From NCBI GenBank assembly GCA_028871795.1, contig JAGWMG010000014.1:28272-92271 (forward strand): a stretch of DNA of 64,000 bases, given 5' to 3'. A program made the position numbers and the translations under genes. Origin of the DNA: Alphaproteobacteria bacterium. Lineage in GTDB: Bacteria > Pseudomonadota > Alphaproteobacteria > Micropepsales > Micropepsaceae. Each line of letters opens with the position of its first letter. The stretch's first letter is position 1. Positions 34,414-46,033 of this stretch are shown here, one piece after another. The notes beneath the pieces were generated by a model. It had not been told where the DNA came from. It was given only the letters and a program-made list of their open reading frames with translations, and made no database searches.

Positions 34414-37375
34414 CAACGCGCGCGGCGCCAACGTCTTCACCATCCCCGCCGGCGCGCCCTTTTCCGCGACCTTGGCGCAGGGACTTTTGCGCCGCCTCGG
34501 AACCGACGGGCCGTTCGCTCTCGCCGACGTCACGATCTATCTGCCGACGCGGCGCGCGGCACGCGGCATCGCCGAGATCTTCGCCAAGGAAGCCGGTGGC
34601 GCCGCGTTGCTGCCGGACTTCAGGCCGCTGGGCGACGTGGACGAAGACGAGCTGCTGCTCGCCGACGAGGCGCTGGACCTGAAACCGGCGATTGCGCCGC
34701 TGCGCCGGCGCCTGCTGCTGGCGGCACTGATCCGCCGCTGGAGCCTGGCGCGAGACTACGGACGCATGAACTTCGGGCAGGCGGCAGGCCTCGCCAAGAG
34801 CCTGGCCGGCGTCATCGACGAAGTGGAACGGCAAGGCGCCGATCTGAAAAAGCTCGACGACCTCGCGCCGCTGGCGTTGGCCGAGCACTGGGCCGAGGTC
34901 AAGGAATTCCTCTCACTGATCCGCACGCAATGGCCCGCGCTGCTGGAGGCCGAAGGCTGCGTCAATCCCGAAGCGCACCGGGGCGAAGCGCTGCGCGCCT
35001 TGGCGAAACGTTTGCAGGAAGATCGGCCCGACCGTCCCATCGTCGCCGCCGGTTCCACCGGCAGCATTCCGGCAACCGCGGAACTGCTTGGCGTCGTCGC
35101 GCGCCTGCCGAAGGGCGCCGTCGTCCTGCCGGGGCTGGACCGCGAACTGGACGAAGACAGCTGGCGGCGGCTCGATCCCGGCCATCCCCAATTCGCCTTG
35201 AAGCAGTTGCTGGAACGGATCGGCGTCGAGCGGCGGCGTGTCGCCGATTGGATGCCGCCGGCGGGGTCGCAGCGGCGCGAGCAAATCCTGCGCGAAGTGC
35301 TGCGCCCGGCACCGACGACCGATGCCTGGCGAACCCTGGCGGAAAAGGACACCGGCGAGCTGTCGAATGGCCTCGACGGACTGTCGCTGGTGGAAGCCGC
35401 CGACCCGGCGGAGGAAGCGTCCGTCATCGCGCTTCTGCTGCGCGAAGCTCTGGAGGCGCCGGCACAAACGGCAGCGCTAGTGACGCGCGATCGGTCGCTG
35501 GCGCGGCGCGTGACGGCAGAGCTTGGCCGCTGGTCGATCGCCATCGACGATTCCGCCGGCCGTCCGCTGGCGCAAACCGAGGCCGGTGCTTTTCTTTGCC
35601 TGATCGCCGAAGCCGTCGACAGCGGCTTCGCGCCGGTGCCACTGCTGGCTCTGCTCAAGCATCCCTTCGCCGCGATGGGCCAGGATGCCGCCGTTTTCCG
35701 CGCGCGGGCGAGAGACCTCGATCTGGTGCTGCGGGGGCCGCGCCCCGATTGGGGCCTGGACGGCATCGCCTCCGCTGTCGCTCATGCCTTTGAAGAAGCG
35801 GACGAAGAAGACCGTCCCGCACGGTCGGCACTGCGGACCTGGCTCGCAAAGGTCGCCGAGACGCTGGCGCCGTTCGCAACCGTCCTGGCAAAGCCCGACG
35901 TCGCGATCGGCGAGGCGCTGACGGCGCATGTCGCAGCCGCGGAAAGACTGGCGCAGGAACAAACGTTGTGGCGCGGGACGGCGGGCGACGTCGCGCACCA
36001 GTTCGTCAGGGAGCTGTCGGAGGCGGCCGCGGATTTGCCGCCCATCGAAGCGCGCTCGTACACGGCATTGTTCCGCGCCTTGGCGGAAGAACCTTCCGTG
36101 CGACCCCCATTCGGCCGTCACCCCCGCCTTGCCATCCTGGGGCCGCTGGAAGCCCGCCTGCAGCATTTCGATCTGGTCGTGCTCGGCGGTCTGAACGAAG
36201 GTTCGTGGCCGGCGTCCGCCGCCAACGACCCCTGGTTCTCCCGCCCGATGCGGCGCACGCTGGGCCTGGAGCAGCCCGAACGCGCCATCGGCCTTTCCGC
36301 GCACGATTTCGCGATGCTGGCGGGGGGACCGCGCGTCGTGCTGACGCGGGCGGTCAAGTCCGAAGGAGCTCCGACCGTGGCCTCGCGCTGGCTGCAGCGT
36401 CTGATCCAGCTCACCCGAGGCTTGAAGCTCGAAACGGCGTTGACGCCGCCTGCGCCTTACCGGCAGATCGTCGCGGCGCTGTCCGATCCCGGCAAAGCGA
36501 CGCCGATCGCCCCGCCCTCGCCGCGACCGCCGGTGGAGGCGCGGCCGCGCAAACTGTCGTTCACGGAAATCGAAACCTGGGTGCGCGATCCTTACGCCAT
36601 CTACGCCAAGCGCATCCTGAGGCTGAAGCCGCTCGATCCGCTGGATGCGCAGATCGGGCCGATGGAACGCGGCAGCGCTCTGCATCGCGCGCTGGAACTG
36701 TTCGTCCGACGGTTCCCGCACGAATTGCCGACCGATGCCGCCATGCACCTGGTCTCGATCGCCGACGAGGTGTTCGACGAACTGGGCACGCCGAAAGCCA
36801 CCCTGGCACTGTGGCGGCCGCGCTTCCTGAGAGCCGCAACCTGGTTCGTCGAGCAGGAACGCAAACGGCGCGGGACCATCGCCGAGAGCTTCGTCGAAAT
36901 CAAAGGCGAGCGAACGTTCAAGGGGCCGGCGGGAGATTTCGTGCTTTACGGCCGGGCCGACCGCATCGACCGGCTGAAAACGGGCGGCGGAGTCGTCCTT
37001 GACTACAAGACGGGCACCCCACCCACCGATCCGCAGGTGCTCAAGCATCTGGCGCCGCAGCTGCCGCTGGAAGGAGCCGTGCTGATGGCGGGCGGCTTCA
37101 AGGAGATCGGACCGCTGGAGCCGATGGAACTGGTCTACGTGCGCATCACCGGCGGCGCGGAAGCGGGCGAATTCAAAACCGTCAAGACCGACGCCAAGGA
37201 CATCGCGCGCGAGTCGGCCGAAAGGCTTGCCCGGCGCATCGCGGCATTCGACGACGAAGGGAAAGCCTATGAATCGCGCGTCGGGCCGCTCTTCGCCAAG
37301 GTGGCGAGCGACTACGATCATCTGGCGCGCGTGCGGGAATGGTCGGTTAGCGGCTGGAGCGGAGAGCGCGAATGA
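34397..37375 (+). CDS. addB: Double-strand break repair protein AddB
   Basis: LDLVVLGGLNEGSWPASAANDPWFSRPMRR and C-terminal nuclease VLYGRADRIDRLKTGGGVVLDYKTG; adjacent to addA. Confidence 0.93.
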   Translation: MPPPSDNARGANVFTIPAGAPFSATLAQGLLRRLGTDGPFALADVTIYLPTRRAARGIAEIFAKEAGGAALLPDFRPLGDVDEDELLLADEALDLKPAIAPLRRRLLLAALIRRWSLARDYGRMNFGQAAGLAKSLAGVIDEVERQGADLKKLDDLAPLALAEHWAEVKEFLSLIRTQWPALLEAEGCVNPEAHRGEALRALAKRLQEDRPDRPIVAAGSTGSIPATAELLGVVARLPKGAVVLPGLDRELDEDSWRRLDPGHPQFALKQLLERIGVERRRVADWMPPAGSQRREQILREVLRPAPTTDAWRTLAEKDTGELSNGLDGLSLVEAADPAEEASVIALLLREALEAPAQTAALVTRDRSLARRVTAELGRWSIAIDDSAGRPLAQTEAGAFLCLIAEAVDSGFAPVPLLALLKHPFAAMGQDAAVFRARARDLDLVLRGPRPDWGLDGIASAVAHAFEEADEEDRPARSALRTWLAKVAETLAPFATVLAKPDVAIGEALTAHVAAAERLAQEQTLWRGTAGDVAHQFVRELSEAAADLPPIEARSYTALFRALAEEPSVRPPFGRHPRLAILGPLEARLQHFDLVVLGGLNEGSWPASAANDPWFSRPMRRTLGLEQPERAIGLSAHDFAMLAGGPRVVLTRAVKSEGAPTVASRWLQRLIQLTRGLKLETALTPPAPYRQIVAALSDPGKATPIAPPSPRPPVEARPRKLSFTEIETWVRDPYAIYAKRILRLKPLDPLDAQIGPMERGSALHRALELFVRRFPHELPTDAAMHLVSIADEVFDELGTPKATLALWRPRFLRAATWFVEQERKRRGTIAESFVEIKGERTFKGPAGDFVLYGRADRIDRLKTGGGVVLDYKTGTPPTDPQVLKHLAPQLPLEGAVLMAGGFKEIGPLEPMELVYVRITGGAEAGEFKTVKTDAKDIARESAERLARRIAAFDDEGKAYESRVGPLFAKVASDYDHLARVREWSVSGWSGERE

Positions 37376-40300
37376 GCAGCGACGCCCTCGCCGCTTCCGA
37401 CCCGAGGCGCTCCGCCTGGGTTTCCGCCAATGCCGGCGCGGGAAAGACGCACACGCTGGCAAATCGCGTGACGCGGCTACTGTTGGCCGGCGCCCGCCCC
37501 GAACGCATCCTGTGCCTCACGTATACGAAGGCCGCAGCGGCTGAGATGGCGGGACGGCTGTTCGATCAGCTCGGCCGCTGGTCGATGCTGCCCGACCAAG
37601 AATTGACGAAGAACATTGCCGACGTCGGTGCCGAGGCTGGCGGGGGGAAAGAACTGAAGAAGGCGCGCCGCCTGTTCGCCGACGCACTGGAAACGCCCGG
37701 TGGGCTCAAGATCCAGACCATCCACGCCTTCTGCCAGTACGTGCTGACGCGCTTTCCGCTGGAAGCGGGAGTGCCCGCATCGTTCCGCGTGCTCGACGAA
37801 CGCACCGCCCGCGACCTGATGGCGCAGGCTCGCGCCCGCGTGCTGGAGCGCGCCGGCTCCGGCGATACGCCGCGCGCCGCCGCCATCGCCTATCTGGCCA
37901 CCCATCTCAGCGACTTCCGGCTCGAGCGCATTCTCGACGCCGCGCTGGGCACCGACCGCAACAAGCTCGACGCTTTCCTGGCGAAGGCCGCCGCGGACGA
38001 GTGGAAGGGTTTGCTTTGCCGGGCGCATAGCGCCGATCCCAACGACACGGCGGATTCCATCGCGGCGGCCTTCGCCCATGGTCTGGACGCCGAGGAGGCG
38101 GCTTTGCGCGCTACTGTCGCCTGGCTGACCGCAGGCAGCACGAACGACACCAAGCGCGGCATGGCATTGGCCGTCGCCTTGGAAAACATAGATGCATCCG
38201 CGCGGCTCGAGGCCGTTCGAGACGCCCTTCTCACCCAGGATGGTGCGCTTCGCGCCACCTTGGCGACAAAGGCTCTGGCGCAGGCCCGCCCCGATCTTCT
38301 TGCCTATCTGGAAGCACTCGGCCGCCGCGTGCTGGAGTTCGAAAACCGCCTGCGTGCGACACATGCTGCCGCGCTCGCCGAAGCGGCGCTGACGATCGTC
38401 GCCGCGGTGCGCGAGGTCTATGCCGCGGAGAAGCGCGCCCGCAGCGCGCTCGACTACGACGATCTGATCGTCGAAACGCACCGCCTGCTCAAGCAATGCG
38501 GCGCGGCCTGGGTCCTCTACAAGCTCGACGAAGGCATCGACCACATCCTGATCGACGAAGCGCAGGACACCAGCGCCCTGCAATGGGACATCATCCAGAG
38601 CCTGACGGACGAGTTCTTCGCCGGCGAAGGCGTCGAGCGGGCGATGCCGAGAACCCTGTTCGCGGTGGGCGACGAGAAGCAGTCGATCTTCAGCTTTCAG
38701 GGCGCCGATCCGGTGCAGTTCGACATCCGGCGCCGGTTCTTCGAGAGCCGGGCCATGCAGGCCGGCCGCGATTTTTCCTACAAGCATCTGCGCACCTCGC
38801 GGCGGTCGGCGCCGGAGATCCTGCGTTTCGTGGACGAGACCTTCGCCGATCCGGCGGCACGCGAGGGACTGACCTCCGGCAATCTGGAAATCGGGCATGA
38901 GGCGTTGCGCACCGAAGCCAAGGGCCGCGTGGAATTCTGGCCGACGCTGAAGCCAAGCGATGCGCCCGCCCCCGATCCCTGGGATCTGCGCCCGGTCGAT
39001 CTGGAGCGCAGCGACAGCCCGGTCGTGCGCCTCGCCGACCGCATCGCCGACCAGATCAAGGACTGGCTGGAGCGGCGCGTCACCCTGCCGGGCCGTAAGG
39101 AGGCGATCAAGCCCGGCGACATCATGGTCCTGTTGCCGCGGCGCGAGCCGTTCGGCGGTGAAATTATCCGCAAGCTGAAGGATCGCGGCGTGCCGGTGGC
39201 GGGCGCCGACCGCATCAAGCTCACCGAACAGATCGCGGTGATGGACCTGATCGCGCTGGGGCGCTTTGCGCTCCTGCCGGAAGACGATCTCAATCTGGCG
39301 GCGCTGCTGCGTTCGCCGCTGGTCGGGCTCGGTGAAGAAGACCTCTTCGCGCTCTGCCACGCGCGCCAAGCGACGCTGTGGCAGGAGATTTCGCAACGGC
39401 GCGAGAAATTCGTACAAGCACACGTCTTCCTGGCGGAGGTGCGCGCGCGCGCCGACCGCACGCCGCCGTTCGAATTCTACGCCCAGGTTCTGATCCAAAC
39501 CCGCAAGAAGCTGCTGGCCCGCCTGGGTCCGGAAACCGGCGATTCGATCGACGAATTCCTGTCGCTGGCGCTGGCTTACGAAAGCGCCAACACGCCGTCA
39601 CTGGAAGGTTTCCTGCACTGGATCGAGTGCGGCGGTGCCGAAGTCAAACGCGACATGGAACGTGGCCGCAACGAAGTGCGGGTGATGACCGTGCACGGCG
39701 CCAAGGGGCTCGAAGCCGACATCGTCATCCTGCCGGACACCGCCTCGCTGCCCGATGTGGCCAAGGGACATCTTCTGTATACGGATGAAGGCGTGCTGTT
39801 TCCGCTCTCCGACAGGGCCGCGCCGGAAAAGGTCAGGCAGGCGAAACTCGCGGCCCAGGCCGAGGCGCTCAAGGAGCACCGCCGCCTCTTCTACGTCGCG
39901 CTCACCCGCGCCAAGGAGCGGCTCATCATCTGCGGCTTCGAGAACAAGAAGGGCATCAAGGAAGGCTCCTGGCATCGGCTTGCCGAACGCGCGGCAAACG
40001 CGCTGGGGACCGAAACCGCGCAGGACGACGCGACCATCCGGGTCTTTGGAGACGCGATCCCCGGCCCATCCGCCGGCGAGGCCGCAGCCGCGCCCGCCGC
40101 CATCGTGATTCCCGATTGGGCGCACACGCCGCCGAAAACGGAACGTCCGTCGCCCTGGCTCATCCGGCCCTCCGCGGCGGCGGGCATCGACGAGCCGGCG
40201 CTGCCGTCGCCGCTGGGACAGAATGGCGCAGCGCGATTCCGCCGAGGGCGTCTCGTCCACGCCATGCTGGCGCATCTGCCCGGCGTGCAACGCGAGCGGC

Positions 40301-40770
40301 GCGAAGCGGCAGCGCGAAAGTTCCTGCGGGCGCGCGGGCTCGACGAGCCAGAAGCCGCCCGCTTGTCCGCCGAGACACTGGCCGTCCTCGACGATCCGAG
40401 GTTCGCAGCCGCCTTCGCGCCCGACAGCCGTGCCGAAGTCGCCATCGTCGCCGATCTGCCGGAATTGGGCCCCGGCGCCCGCGTCCATGGCCGCGTCGAC
40501 CGCCTGGCGGCCGACGGCGACAATGTCCTCATCGTCGATTTCAAGACGAACCGCCCGCCGCCTGCCCGCGAACAGGACGTGCCGCAAATCTATGCGACAC
40601 AAATGGCCCTATATCGCGCCGCGGCGGAAAGGATATTCCCCGGAAAGCGAATCGACTGCGCGCTGGTGTGGACCGAGGGCCCCACCTTGATGCCGCTGAG
40701 CGACACCCTGCTAGACGCCGAAACGGGCCGCATTCGCGCCCGCCTTGACCGCGATGGGCCCGGTTCCTAG
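37372..40770 (+). CDS. addA: Double-strand break repair helicase AddA
   Basis: SAWVSANAGAGKTHTLANRVTRLLL; HILIDEAQDTSALQWDII; VMTVHGAKGLEADIVIL; VLIVDFKTNRPPP. Confidence 0.96.
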   Translation: MSSDALAASDPRRSAWVSANAGAGKTHTLANRVTRLLLAGARPERILCLTYTKAAAAEMAGRLFDQLGRWSMLPDQELTKNIADVGAEAGGGKELKKARRLFADALETPGGLKIQTIHAFCQYVLTRFPLEAGVPASFRVLDERTARDLMAQARARVLERAGSGDTPRAAAIAYLATHLSDFRLERILDAALGTDRNKLDAFLAKAAADEWKGLLCRAHSADPNDTADSIAAAFAHGLDAEEAALRATVAWLTAGSTNDTKRGMALAVALENIDASARLEAVRDALLTQDGALRATLATKALAQARPDLLAYLEALGRRVLEFENRLRATHAAALAEAALTIVAAVREVYAAEKRARSALDYDDLIVETHRLLKQCGAAWVLYKLDEGIDHILIDEAQDTSALQWDIIQSLTDEFFAGEGVERAMPRTLFAVGDEKQSIFSFQGADPVQFDIRRRFFESRAMQAGRDFSYKHLRTSRRSAPEILRFVDETFADPAAREGLTSGNLEIGHEALRTEAKGRVEFWPTLKPSDAPAPDPWDLRPVDLERSDSPVVRLADRIADQIKDWLERRVTLPGRKEAIKPGDIMVLLPRREPFGGEIIRKLKDRGVPVAGADRIKLTEQIAVMDLIALGRFALLPEDDLNLAALLRSPLVGLGEEDLFALCHARQATLWQEISQRREKFVQAHVFLAEVRARADRTPPFEFYAQVLIQTRKKLLARLGPETGDSIDEFLSLALAYESANTPSLEGFLHWIECGGAEVKRDMERGRNEVRVMTVHGAKGLEADIVILPDTASLPDVAKGHLLYTDEGVLFPLSDRAAPEKVRQAKLAAQAEALKEHRRLFYVALTRAKERLIICGFENKKGIKEGSWHRLAERAANALGTETAQDDATIRVFGDAIPGPSAGEAAAAPAAIVIPDWAHTPPKTERPSPWLIRPSAAAGIDEPALPSPLGQNGAARFRRGRLVHAMLAHLPGVQRERREAAARKFLRARGLDEPEAARLSAETLAVLDDPRFAAAFAPDSRAEVAIVADLPELGPGARVHGRVDRLAADGDNVLIVDFKTNRPPPAREQDVPQIYATQMALYRAAAERIFPGKRIDCALVWTEGPTLMPLSDTLLDAETGRIRARLDRDGPGS

Positions 40771-40801
40771 ATATAGAACCGTCACATGTGAGGAAATGCG
40801 T

Positions 40802-41125
40802 ATGTCTTCGCCGATTAAGATCTCCGATGCGTCGTTCCAGAGCGATGTCCTGAATGCGAAAAAGCCAGTCCTGGTCGACTTCTGGGCCGAATGGTGCGGA
40901 CCTTGCCGCATGATCGCCCCGGCGCTCGAAGAACTGGCGGCGGAACTCGGCGACAAGGTGACGATCGCGAAGCTCAACATCGACGACAATCCGACGACGC
41001 CGCAGAAATACGGCGTGCGCGGCATTCCCACCATGATGATCTTCAGCCAGGGCCAGGTGGCGGCGACCAAGGTCGGCGCCCTGCCCAAGTCGAAGATCAA
41101 GGAATGGATCGAAAGCTCGATCTAA
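40802..41125 (+). CDS. trxA: Thioredoxin
   Basis: VLVDFWAEWCGPCRMIAPALEELA...IPTMMIFSQGQVAATKVGALPKSKIKEWI. Confidence 0.97.
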   Translation: MSSPIKISDASFQSDVLNAKKPVLVDFWAEWCGPCRMIAPALEELAAELGDKVTIAKLNIDDNPTTPQKYGVRGIPTMMIFSQGQVAATKVGALPKSKIKEWIESSI

Positions 41126-41670
41126 CGCAGCGGGTCCGGCCCGAAACGGTTTTCGCCGGACGTGCCGCGGAAGAAGAACAGCTCGATAAAAGCCCAAAGC
41201 CCAAGAATCGTGCCGACGAGATGGGCCATTCCCGGCCCCATGCCCAACGGACCAAAAAACGGTCCCATGGCAAAGACGTTCGGCGCAGCCATTGAATGAA
41301 AGATGGCCAGCCCCCACGGAATGAAGACGAATGGGAGCAGCCACCAAGCGCTCTTGTTGCGGTCGTGGAGCCTCTTTGTATACACGGCCAGAAGCGCAAA
41401 GAAGTACAGCAGAACAAGCAGCGCGATGACGCCGACAGCGATCCAGCCAGTTCCGTTGACCGGATCGGGCCACGGCAGCGGCGCACGTCCCAGCGCGTAC
41501 CCCGCCTTGGAGTTCTCGGCCATCGCGTGAAAAGAATGGACATAGTTCGTCCAACTCAACCCAAACCTCGCGACAAGGCCGACCACGATTTCCCACGCGA
41601 GCGTAACCAGAATGAACAGCCAAATCTTGGCGCGGTTGATCCGGCCCTGAAAGCTGAAAAGGTACGACAT
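41122..41670 (-). CDS. DUF805-family membrane protein
   Basis: MSYLFSFQGRINRAKIWLFIL...YTKRLHDRNKSAWWLL motif. Confidence 0.85.
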   Translation of the reverse strand: MSYLFSFQGRINRAKIWLFILVTLAWEIVVGLVARFGLSWTNYVHSFHAMAENSKAGYALGRAPLPWPDPVNGTGWIAVGVIALLVLLYFFALLAVYTKRLHDRNKSAWWLLPFVFIPWGLAIFHSMAAPNVFAMGPFFGPLGMGPGMAHLVGTILGLWAFIELFFFRGTSGENRFGPDPLR

Positions 41671-41753
41671 GAATCCCCCCCATTTAGTCCCAGCACGCAA
41701 CTATGACTTGAACTAAGAGTTTAGGGAAGCCACAGGACTGAGACTGGAACACC

Positions 41754-43067
41754 TTATCCGTTCTCCGCCAGCACCTGGCCCGCCAGATAAAGCGAGCCGC
41801 AGATGAGGATGCGCGGCGGCGCATCGCGCGGCTCGATGCGGGCGCGCGCCGCGATCTGCATCATGGCGTCTTCCACATCCTCGGCAGGCGCGGCGTCGAG
41901 GCCTGCCGTGCGCGCGCAGTCGTACAGGGCGCCGGCGCCCAGGCTCGCTTCCTCGCCGGGAATGTCGACGGTGACGATGTGCCGCGCGAGGCCGCGGAAG
42001 GCGGACAGGAAGCCGACGGCATCCTTGGTCTTCAGCATTCCGCAGATGAGATAGAGGGGTTTTTGCGCCCGCTCCTCGAAATCCGCCATGGCGCGCGCCA
42101 CGGCGACGGCGCCGTGCGGATTATGCCCGCCGTCGAGCCAGACTTCGGCACCGTCCGGCGCGGCGTCGATCAGCGGACCGCGCGACAGACGTTGCAGGCG
42201 CGCCGGCCATTCGACGGTTTTCAGGCCCTGCTCGATGGCGCCGTCCTTGGCCCAAACACCTCCGACGCGCCGTAAGCCGGCAATCGCCAGCGCGGCATTT
42301 TCGATCTGATGACGCCCTATCAGCCGCGGCAACGGCAGGTCCAGCAATCCGTCGTGATCCTGATAGACCATGCGGCCGTGTTCCTGGTGGGCGAAGAAAT
42401 CCTGACCGAACATCGAAGCCGGCGCGCCCAACGCGTCGGCGCGGCGCAGGATCACGTCGCGCGGCGCATCGTCCTGCGGGCCGACGATCACGGGCACACC
42501 CGGCTTGATGATGCCGGCCTTCTCGGCGGCGATGTCGGCCAGCGAATTCCCGAGAAATTCGGCGTGGTCCAGGCCGACGGGCGTGACGACGGTCAGGCGC
42601 GGGCGGGCGATCACGTTGGTGGCGTCGTATGTCCCGCCGAGGCCGACTTCCATCACCAGCGCATCGCCCGGACGACGCGCGAAGGCGAGCAAAGCCGCCG
42701 CCGTGGTGATCTCGAAGAACGTGATGGGCCGGCCCTCGTTCGCCTGCTCGCACTCCAGCAGGAGGCCCATCAGCTCCGCTTCGCTGATCAGGTTGCCCGC
42801 CACGCGGATGCGCTCGTGGAAACGCACCAGGTGCGGCGAGGTATAGACATGCACCCGACGGCCGCCCGCTTCCAGCATGGAGCGGACAAAGGCGCAAACC
42901 GAGCCCTTGCCGTTGGTGCCGGCGACATGGATCACCGGCGGCAGACGCTTCTCGGGATGGCCGAGCGCGCCCAGCAACTGAAGAATCCGATCTAGCGCCA
43001 GATCGATTCTCTTGGGATGGAGCTTCAGAAGTCGGTCGAGGATCGCGTCGCTGCCGGCGCGGCTCAT
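41754..43067 (-). CDS. folC: Bifunctional folylpolyglutamate synthase/dihydrofolate synthase
   Basis: [43 protein letters not shown]. Confidence 0.96.
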   Translation of the reverse strand: MSRAGSDAILDRLLKLHPKRIDLALDRILQLLGALGHPEKRLPPVIHVAGTNGKGSVCAFVRSMLEAGGRRVHVYTSPHLVRFHERIRVAGNLISEAELMGLLLECEQANEGRPITFFEITTAAALLAFARRPGDALVMEVGLGGTYDATNVIARPRLTVVTPVGLDHAEFLGNSLADIAAEKAGIIKPGVPVIVGPQDDAPRDVILRRADALGAPASMFGQDFFAHQEHGRMVYQDHDGLLDLPLPRLIGRHQIENAALAIAGLRRVGGVWAKDGAIEQGLKTVEWPARLQRLSRGPLIDAAPDGAEVWLDGGHNPHGAVAVARAMADFEERAQKPLYLICGMLKTKDAVGFLSAFRGLARHIVTVDIPGEEASLGAGALYDCARTAGLDAAPAEDVEDAMMQIAARARIEPRDAPPRILICGSLYLAGQVLAENG

Positions 43068-43996
43068 ACGGCGTTTCCGGCCGGCAGGCGCGCGACGCCG
43101 GCGTTGATCACGGTGGGCGGCGCCTGCCGCACCTTGGGCCGCGGGCGCTTCATCAGCAGATGCACCACGCGGGAGAGCGTCTCGCGCATCCGATGGCGAT
43201 GAACGACCATGTCCACCATGCCGTGCTCGAGCAGATATTCGGCGCGCTGGAAGCCTTCAGGAAGATGCTCGCGCATGGTCTGGGCGATGACGCGCTGTCC
43301 GGCGAAGCCGATGAGCGCGCCGGGTTCGGCGATGTGCACGTCGCCGAGCATGGCGTAGGAAGCGCTGACGCCGCCGGTCGTCGGATCGGTGAGCACGACG
43401 ATGTATGGCAGCCCCGCCTCGCGCAACATGTCCACGGCGATGGTCACGCGCGGCATCTGCATCAGCGACAGCAGGCCTTCCTGCATGCGCGCCCCGCCCG
43501 AGGCGACGAACAGGATGAACGGGCGGCTTTCCGCCGCCGCCGTCTGCATGGCGTTGATCAGGGCCTCGCCCACCGCCATCCCGAGGGAACCGCCCATGAA
43601 ATCGAAGACCTGCACGGCCACCATCACCGGCAGCCCGTCGAGCGTGCCGCGGGCGGCGGCGAGCGCGTCGATGCGCCCGGTCTTGGAGCGCGCCTCCCGC
43701 AGCCGGTCGGAGTAACGCTTCTCGTCGCGGAAGCGCAGCGGGTCGGCCGGCACCTCCGGCGGAATCAGTTCGTCGTACGACGCACCGTCGAACACCGCTG
43801 TGAAGCGTTCGGGGGCGCCGATGCGCAGATGATGGCCGCACTGCGGACAGACGTTCTGCGCCGCGATCAGGTCACGATGGAAGATCATCTCGCCGCAGGC
43901 GGGACATTTCTTCCACAGGTTTTCCGGCGTGTCGCTCGTCCGCCCGCCGATCAGGCTCTTTATCCGTGGCCGGACGAAATTGGCGATCCAGTTCAT
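43064..43996 (-). CDS. accD: Acetyl-CoA carboxylase carboxyltransferase subunit beta
   Basis: [35 protein letters not shown] zinc ribbon; [16 protein letters not shown]. Confidence 0.97.
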   Translation of the reverse strand: MNWIANFVRPRIKSLIGGRTSDTPENLWKKCPACGEMIFHRDLIAAQNVCPQCGHHLRIGAPERFTAVFDGASYDELIPPEVPADPLRFRDEKRYSDRLREARSKTGRIDALAAARGTLDGLPVMVAVQVFDFMGGSLGMAVGEALINAMQTAAAESRPFILFVASGGARMQEGLLSLMQMPRVTIAVDMLREAGLPYIVVLTDPTTGGVSASYAMLGDVHIAEPGALIGFAGQRVIAQTMREHLPEGFQRAEYLLEHGMVDMVVHRHRMRETLSRVVHLLMKRPRPKVRQAPPTVINAGVARLPAGNAV

Positions 43997-44000
43997 GGCG

Positions 44001-44819
44001 TCATTCTAGCACGCCGCGCGCCGAATGCACGGACTGCGCCAGAGAAGCGCAGAATTCCAGGGCATCGCGGATGCGCTCGTTCTTATCGCCGGCCGCCGCC
44101 ATGCGTTCGACGATCGCCGAGCCCACCACCGCGCCGTCCGCAAAAGCCGCAACCCCGGCCGCCTGCTCCGGCGTCCTCATCCCAAACCCGACCACGCAGG
44201 GCAGCCCGCTCGCCGCCTTCAATCTCGCCACCGCGCCTCGCACGTCGCTTTCGGCAAAGCTCTTGGTGCCGGTGATCCCGGCGATCGAGACATAATAGAG
44301 AAAGCCGCCCGCGCCATCGAGCACGGCTTCGAGGCGTACGTCGTCGGTGGTCGGCGTGGCCAGCCGCACGATGTCGAGACCCTGCGCGGTAGCGGGCAGG
44401 CGCAGCACTTCATCTTCTTCCGGCGGCAGGTCCACCGTGATCAGACCATCGACGCCGGCCTCGGCGGCGTCCTTGGCGAACCGCGCGGTGCCGTAGGCGT
44501 GAATCGGATTGTAATAGCCCATCAAGACGAGAGGCGTCGTCTGGTCGATCTTGCGGAACCTGCGCACCACATCGAGCACCTTCTGCAGCGTCATGCCGGC
44601 ATCGAGCGCGCGCAACGACGAAGCCTGGATCGCCGGTCCGTCCGCCATCGGATCGGAAAACGGAACGCCCAGTTCGATCACGTCGGCGCCGGCGGCCGGA
44701 AGCTTCGCCAGCAGCGCGCACGTCGTCTCCGCATTGGGATCGCCCGCGGTGATGAACGGCATGAAGGCGGTGCGGTTGGCGGCCTTGAGTTCGGCGAAGC
44801 GCTGCGCGATGCGGCTCAT
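44001..44819 (-). CDS. trpA: Tryptophan synthase subunit alpha
   Basis: [47 protein letters not shown]. Confidence 0.98.
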   Translation of the reverse strand: MSRIAQRFAELKAANRTAFMPFITAGDPNAETTCALLAKLPAAGADVIELGVPFSDPMADGPAIQASSLRALDAGMTLQKVLDVVRRFRKIDQTTPLVLMGYYNPIHAYGTARFAKDAAEAGVDGLITVDLPPEEDEVLRLPATAQGLDIVRLATPTTDDVRLEAVLDGAGGFLYYVSIAGITGTKSFAESDVRGAVARLKAASGLPCVVGFGMRTPEQAAGVAAFADGAVVGSAIVERMAAAGDKNERIRDALEFCASLAQSVHSARGVLE

Positions 44820-46033
44820 GTCGTCTCCCCCAGCGCGGCGGCGACGGTCATCGCATCCTTGTCGCCGCGGCCGGACAGGCAGATCGCGATCAGCTTGTCT
44901 TTCGCCATCCGCGGCGCCACCTGCATGACGTGGGCGACGGCATGCGCCGATTCAAGCGCCGGAATGATGCCTTCGAGCTTCGACAGCGCCACGAAAGCGT
45001 CGAGCGCATCCTTGTCGGTGACGGAGAAATACGTCACGCGGCCCTGGTCCTTGAGCCAGGAATGCTCCGGCCCGACGCCGGGATAATCGAGGCCGGCGGA
45101 GATCGAATGCGCTTCCTGGATCTGGCCGTCGCGATTCTGCAGGAGATAGGAGCGCGCGCCGTGCAGCACGCCGGGCGTGCCCTTGGACAGCGTCGCCGCG
45201 TGGTGCTTGGTGTCTGCACCCTCGCCCGCCGCCTCGACCCCGTGGATTTCCACTTCGGGATCGTCGAGGAAGGGGTGGAACATGCCGATCGCGTTCGAGC
45301 CGCCGCCGACGCAGGCCGCGATCAGATCGGGCAGGCGGCCTTCGCGCTCCAGCATCTGGGCGCGGGTTTCGCTGCCGATCACCGTCTGGAAATCGCGCAC
45401 CATCGCCGGATAAGGATGCGGGCCGGCCGCCGATCCGATGATGTAGAAGGTGTCGTGCACGTTGGCGACCCAGTCGCGCAATGCTTCGTTCATCGCGTCC
45501 TTCAAGGTGCGCGAACCGGACGTCACCGTGCGGACTTCGGCGCCCAAGAGCCGCATGCGGAAGACGTTGGGCCTCTGCCGCTCGGTATCGACCTCGCCCA
45601 TATAGACGACGCACGGCAGTCCGAAGCGCGCGGCAACGGTCGCCGCGGCGACACCGTGCATTCCGGCGCCGGTCTCGGCGATGATGCGCGTCTTGCCCAT
45701 GCGCCGCGCCAGCAGGATCTGGCCGAGGCAGTTGTTGATCTTGTGTGCGCCGGTGTGATTGAGGTCTTCGCGCTTCAGATAAATCTTGGCGCCGCCGAGC
45801 TTTTCGGTGAGGCGTTCGGCGAAATAAAGCGGGCTTTCGCGGCCGACATAATGCTTGAGCAGCCCGTCGAGTTCGGCGTGGAACGACGGATCGCGCTTGG
45901 CCGCTTCGTAGGCGCGCTCCAGCTCGAGGACCAGCGGCATCAGCGTCTCGGCCACGAAACGTCCGCCGTAAGCGCCGAAGTGGCCGCTTATGTCGGGACC
46001 GGTGCGGAAGGAATTGGGAGGAAACTGATTCAC
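44816..46033 (-). CDS. trpB: Tryptophan synthase subunit beta (GTG start)
   Basis: [47 protein letters not shown] overlap with trpF. Confidence 0.98.
   Translation of the reverse strand: MNQFPPNSFRTGPDISGHFGAYGGRFVAETLMPLVLELERAYEAAKRDPSFHAELDGLLKHYVGRESPLYFAERLTEKLGGAKIYLKREDLNHTGAHKINNCLGQILLARRMGKTRIIAETGAGMHGVAAATVAARFGLPCVVYMGEVDTERQRPNVFRMRLLGAEVRTVTSGSRTLKDAMNEALRDWVANVHDTFYIIGSAAGPHPYPAMVRDFQTVIGSETRAQMLEREGRLPDLIAACVGGGSNAIGMFHPFLDDPEVEIHGVEAAGEGADTKHHAATLSKGTPGVLHGARSYLLQNRDGQIQEAHSISAGLDYPGVGPEHSWLKDQGRVTYFSVTDKDALDAFVALSKLEGIIPALESAHAVAHVMQVAPRMAKDKLIAICLSGRGDKDAMTVAAALGETT

Noticed and set aside
37477-39498. 673-aa ORF antisense to addA
   Set aside because: Shadow ORF of a clear UvrD/AddA helicase frame.
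41122-41125. Convergent overlap of trxA and DUF805 stop codons as a regulatory feature
   Set aside because: 4-bp convergent stop overlaps are common in compact genomes (also seen at acs/pterin dehydratase, 993-996).
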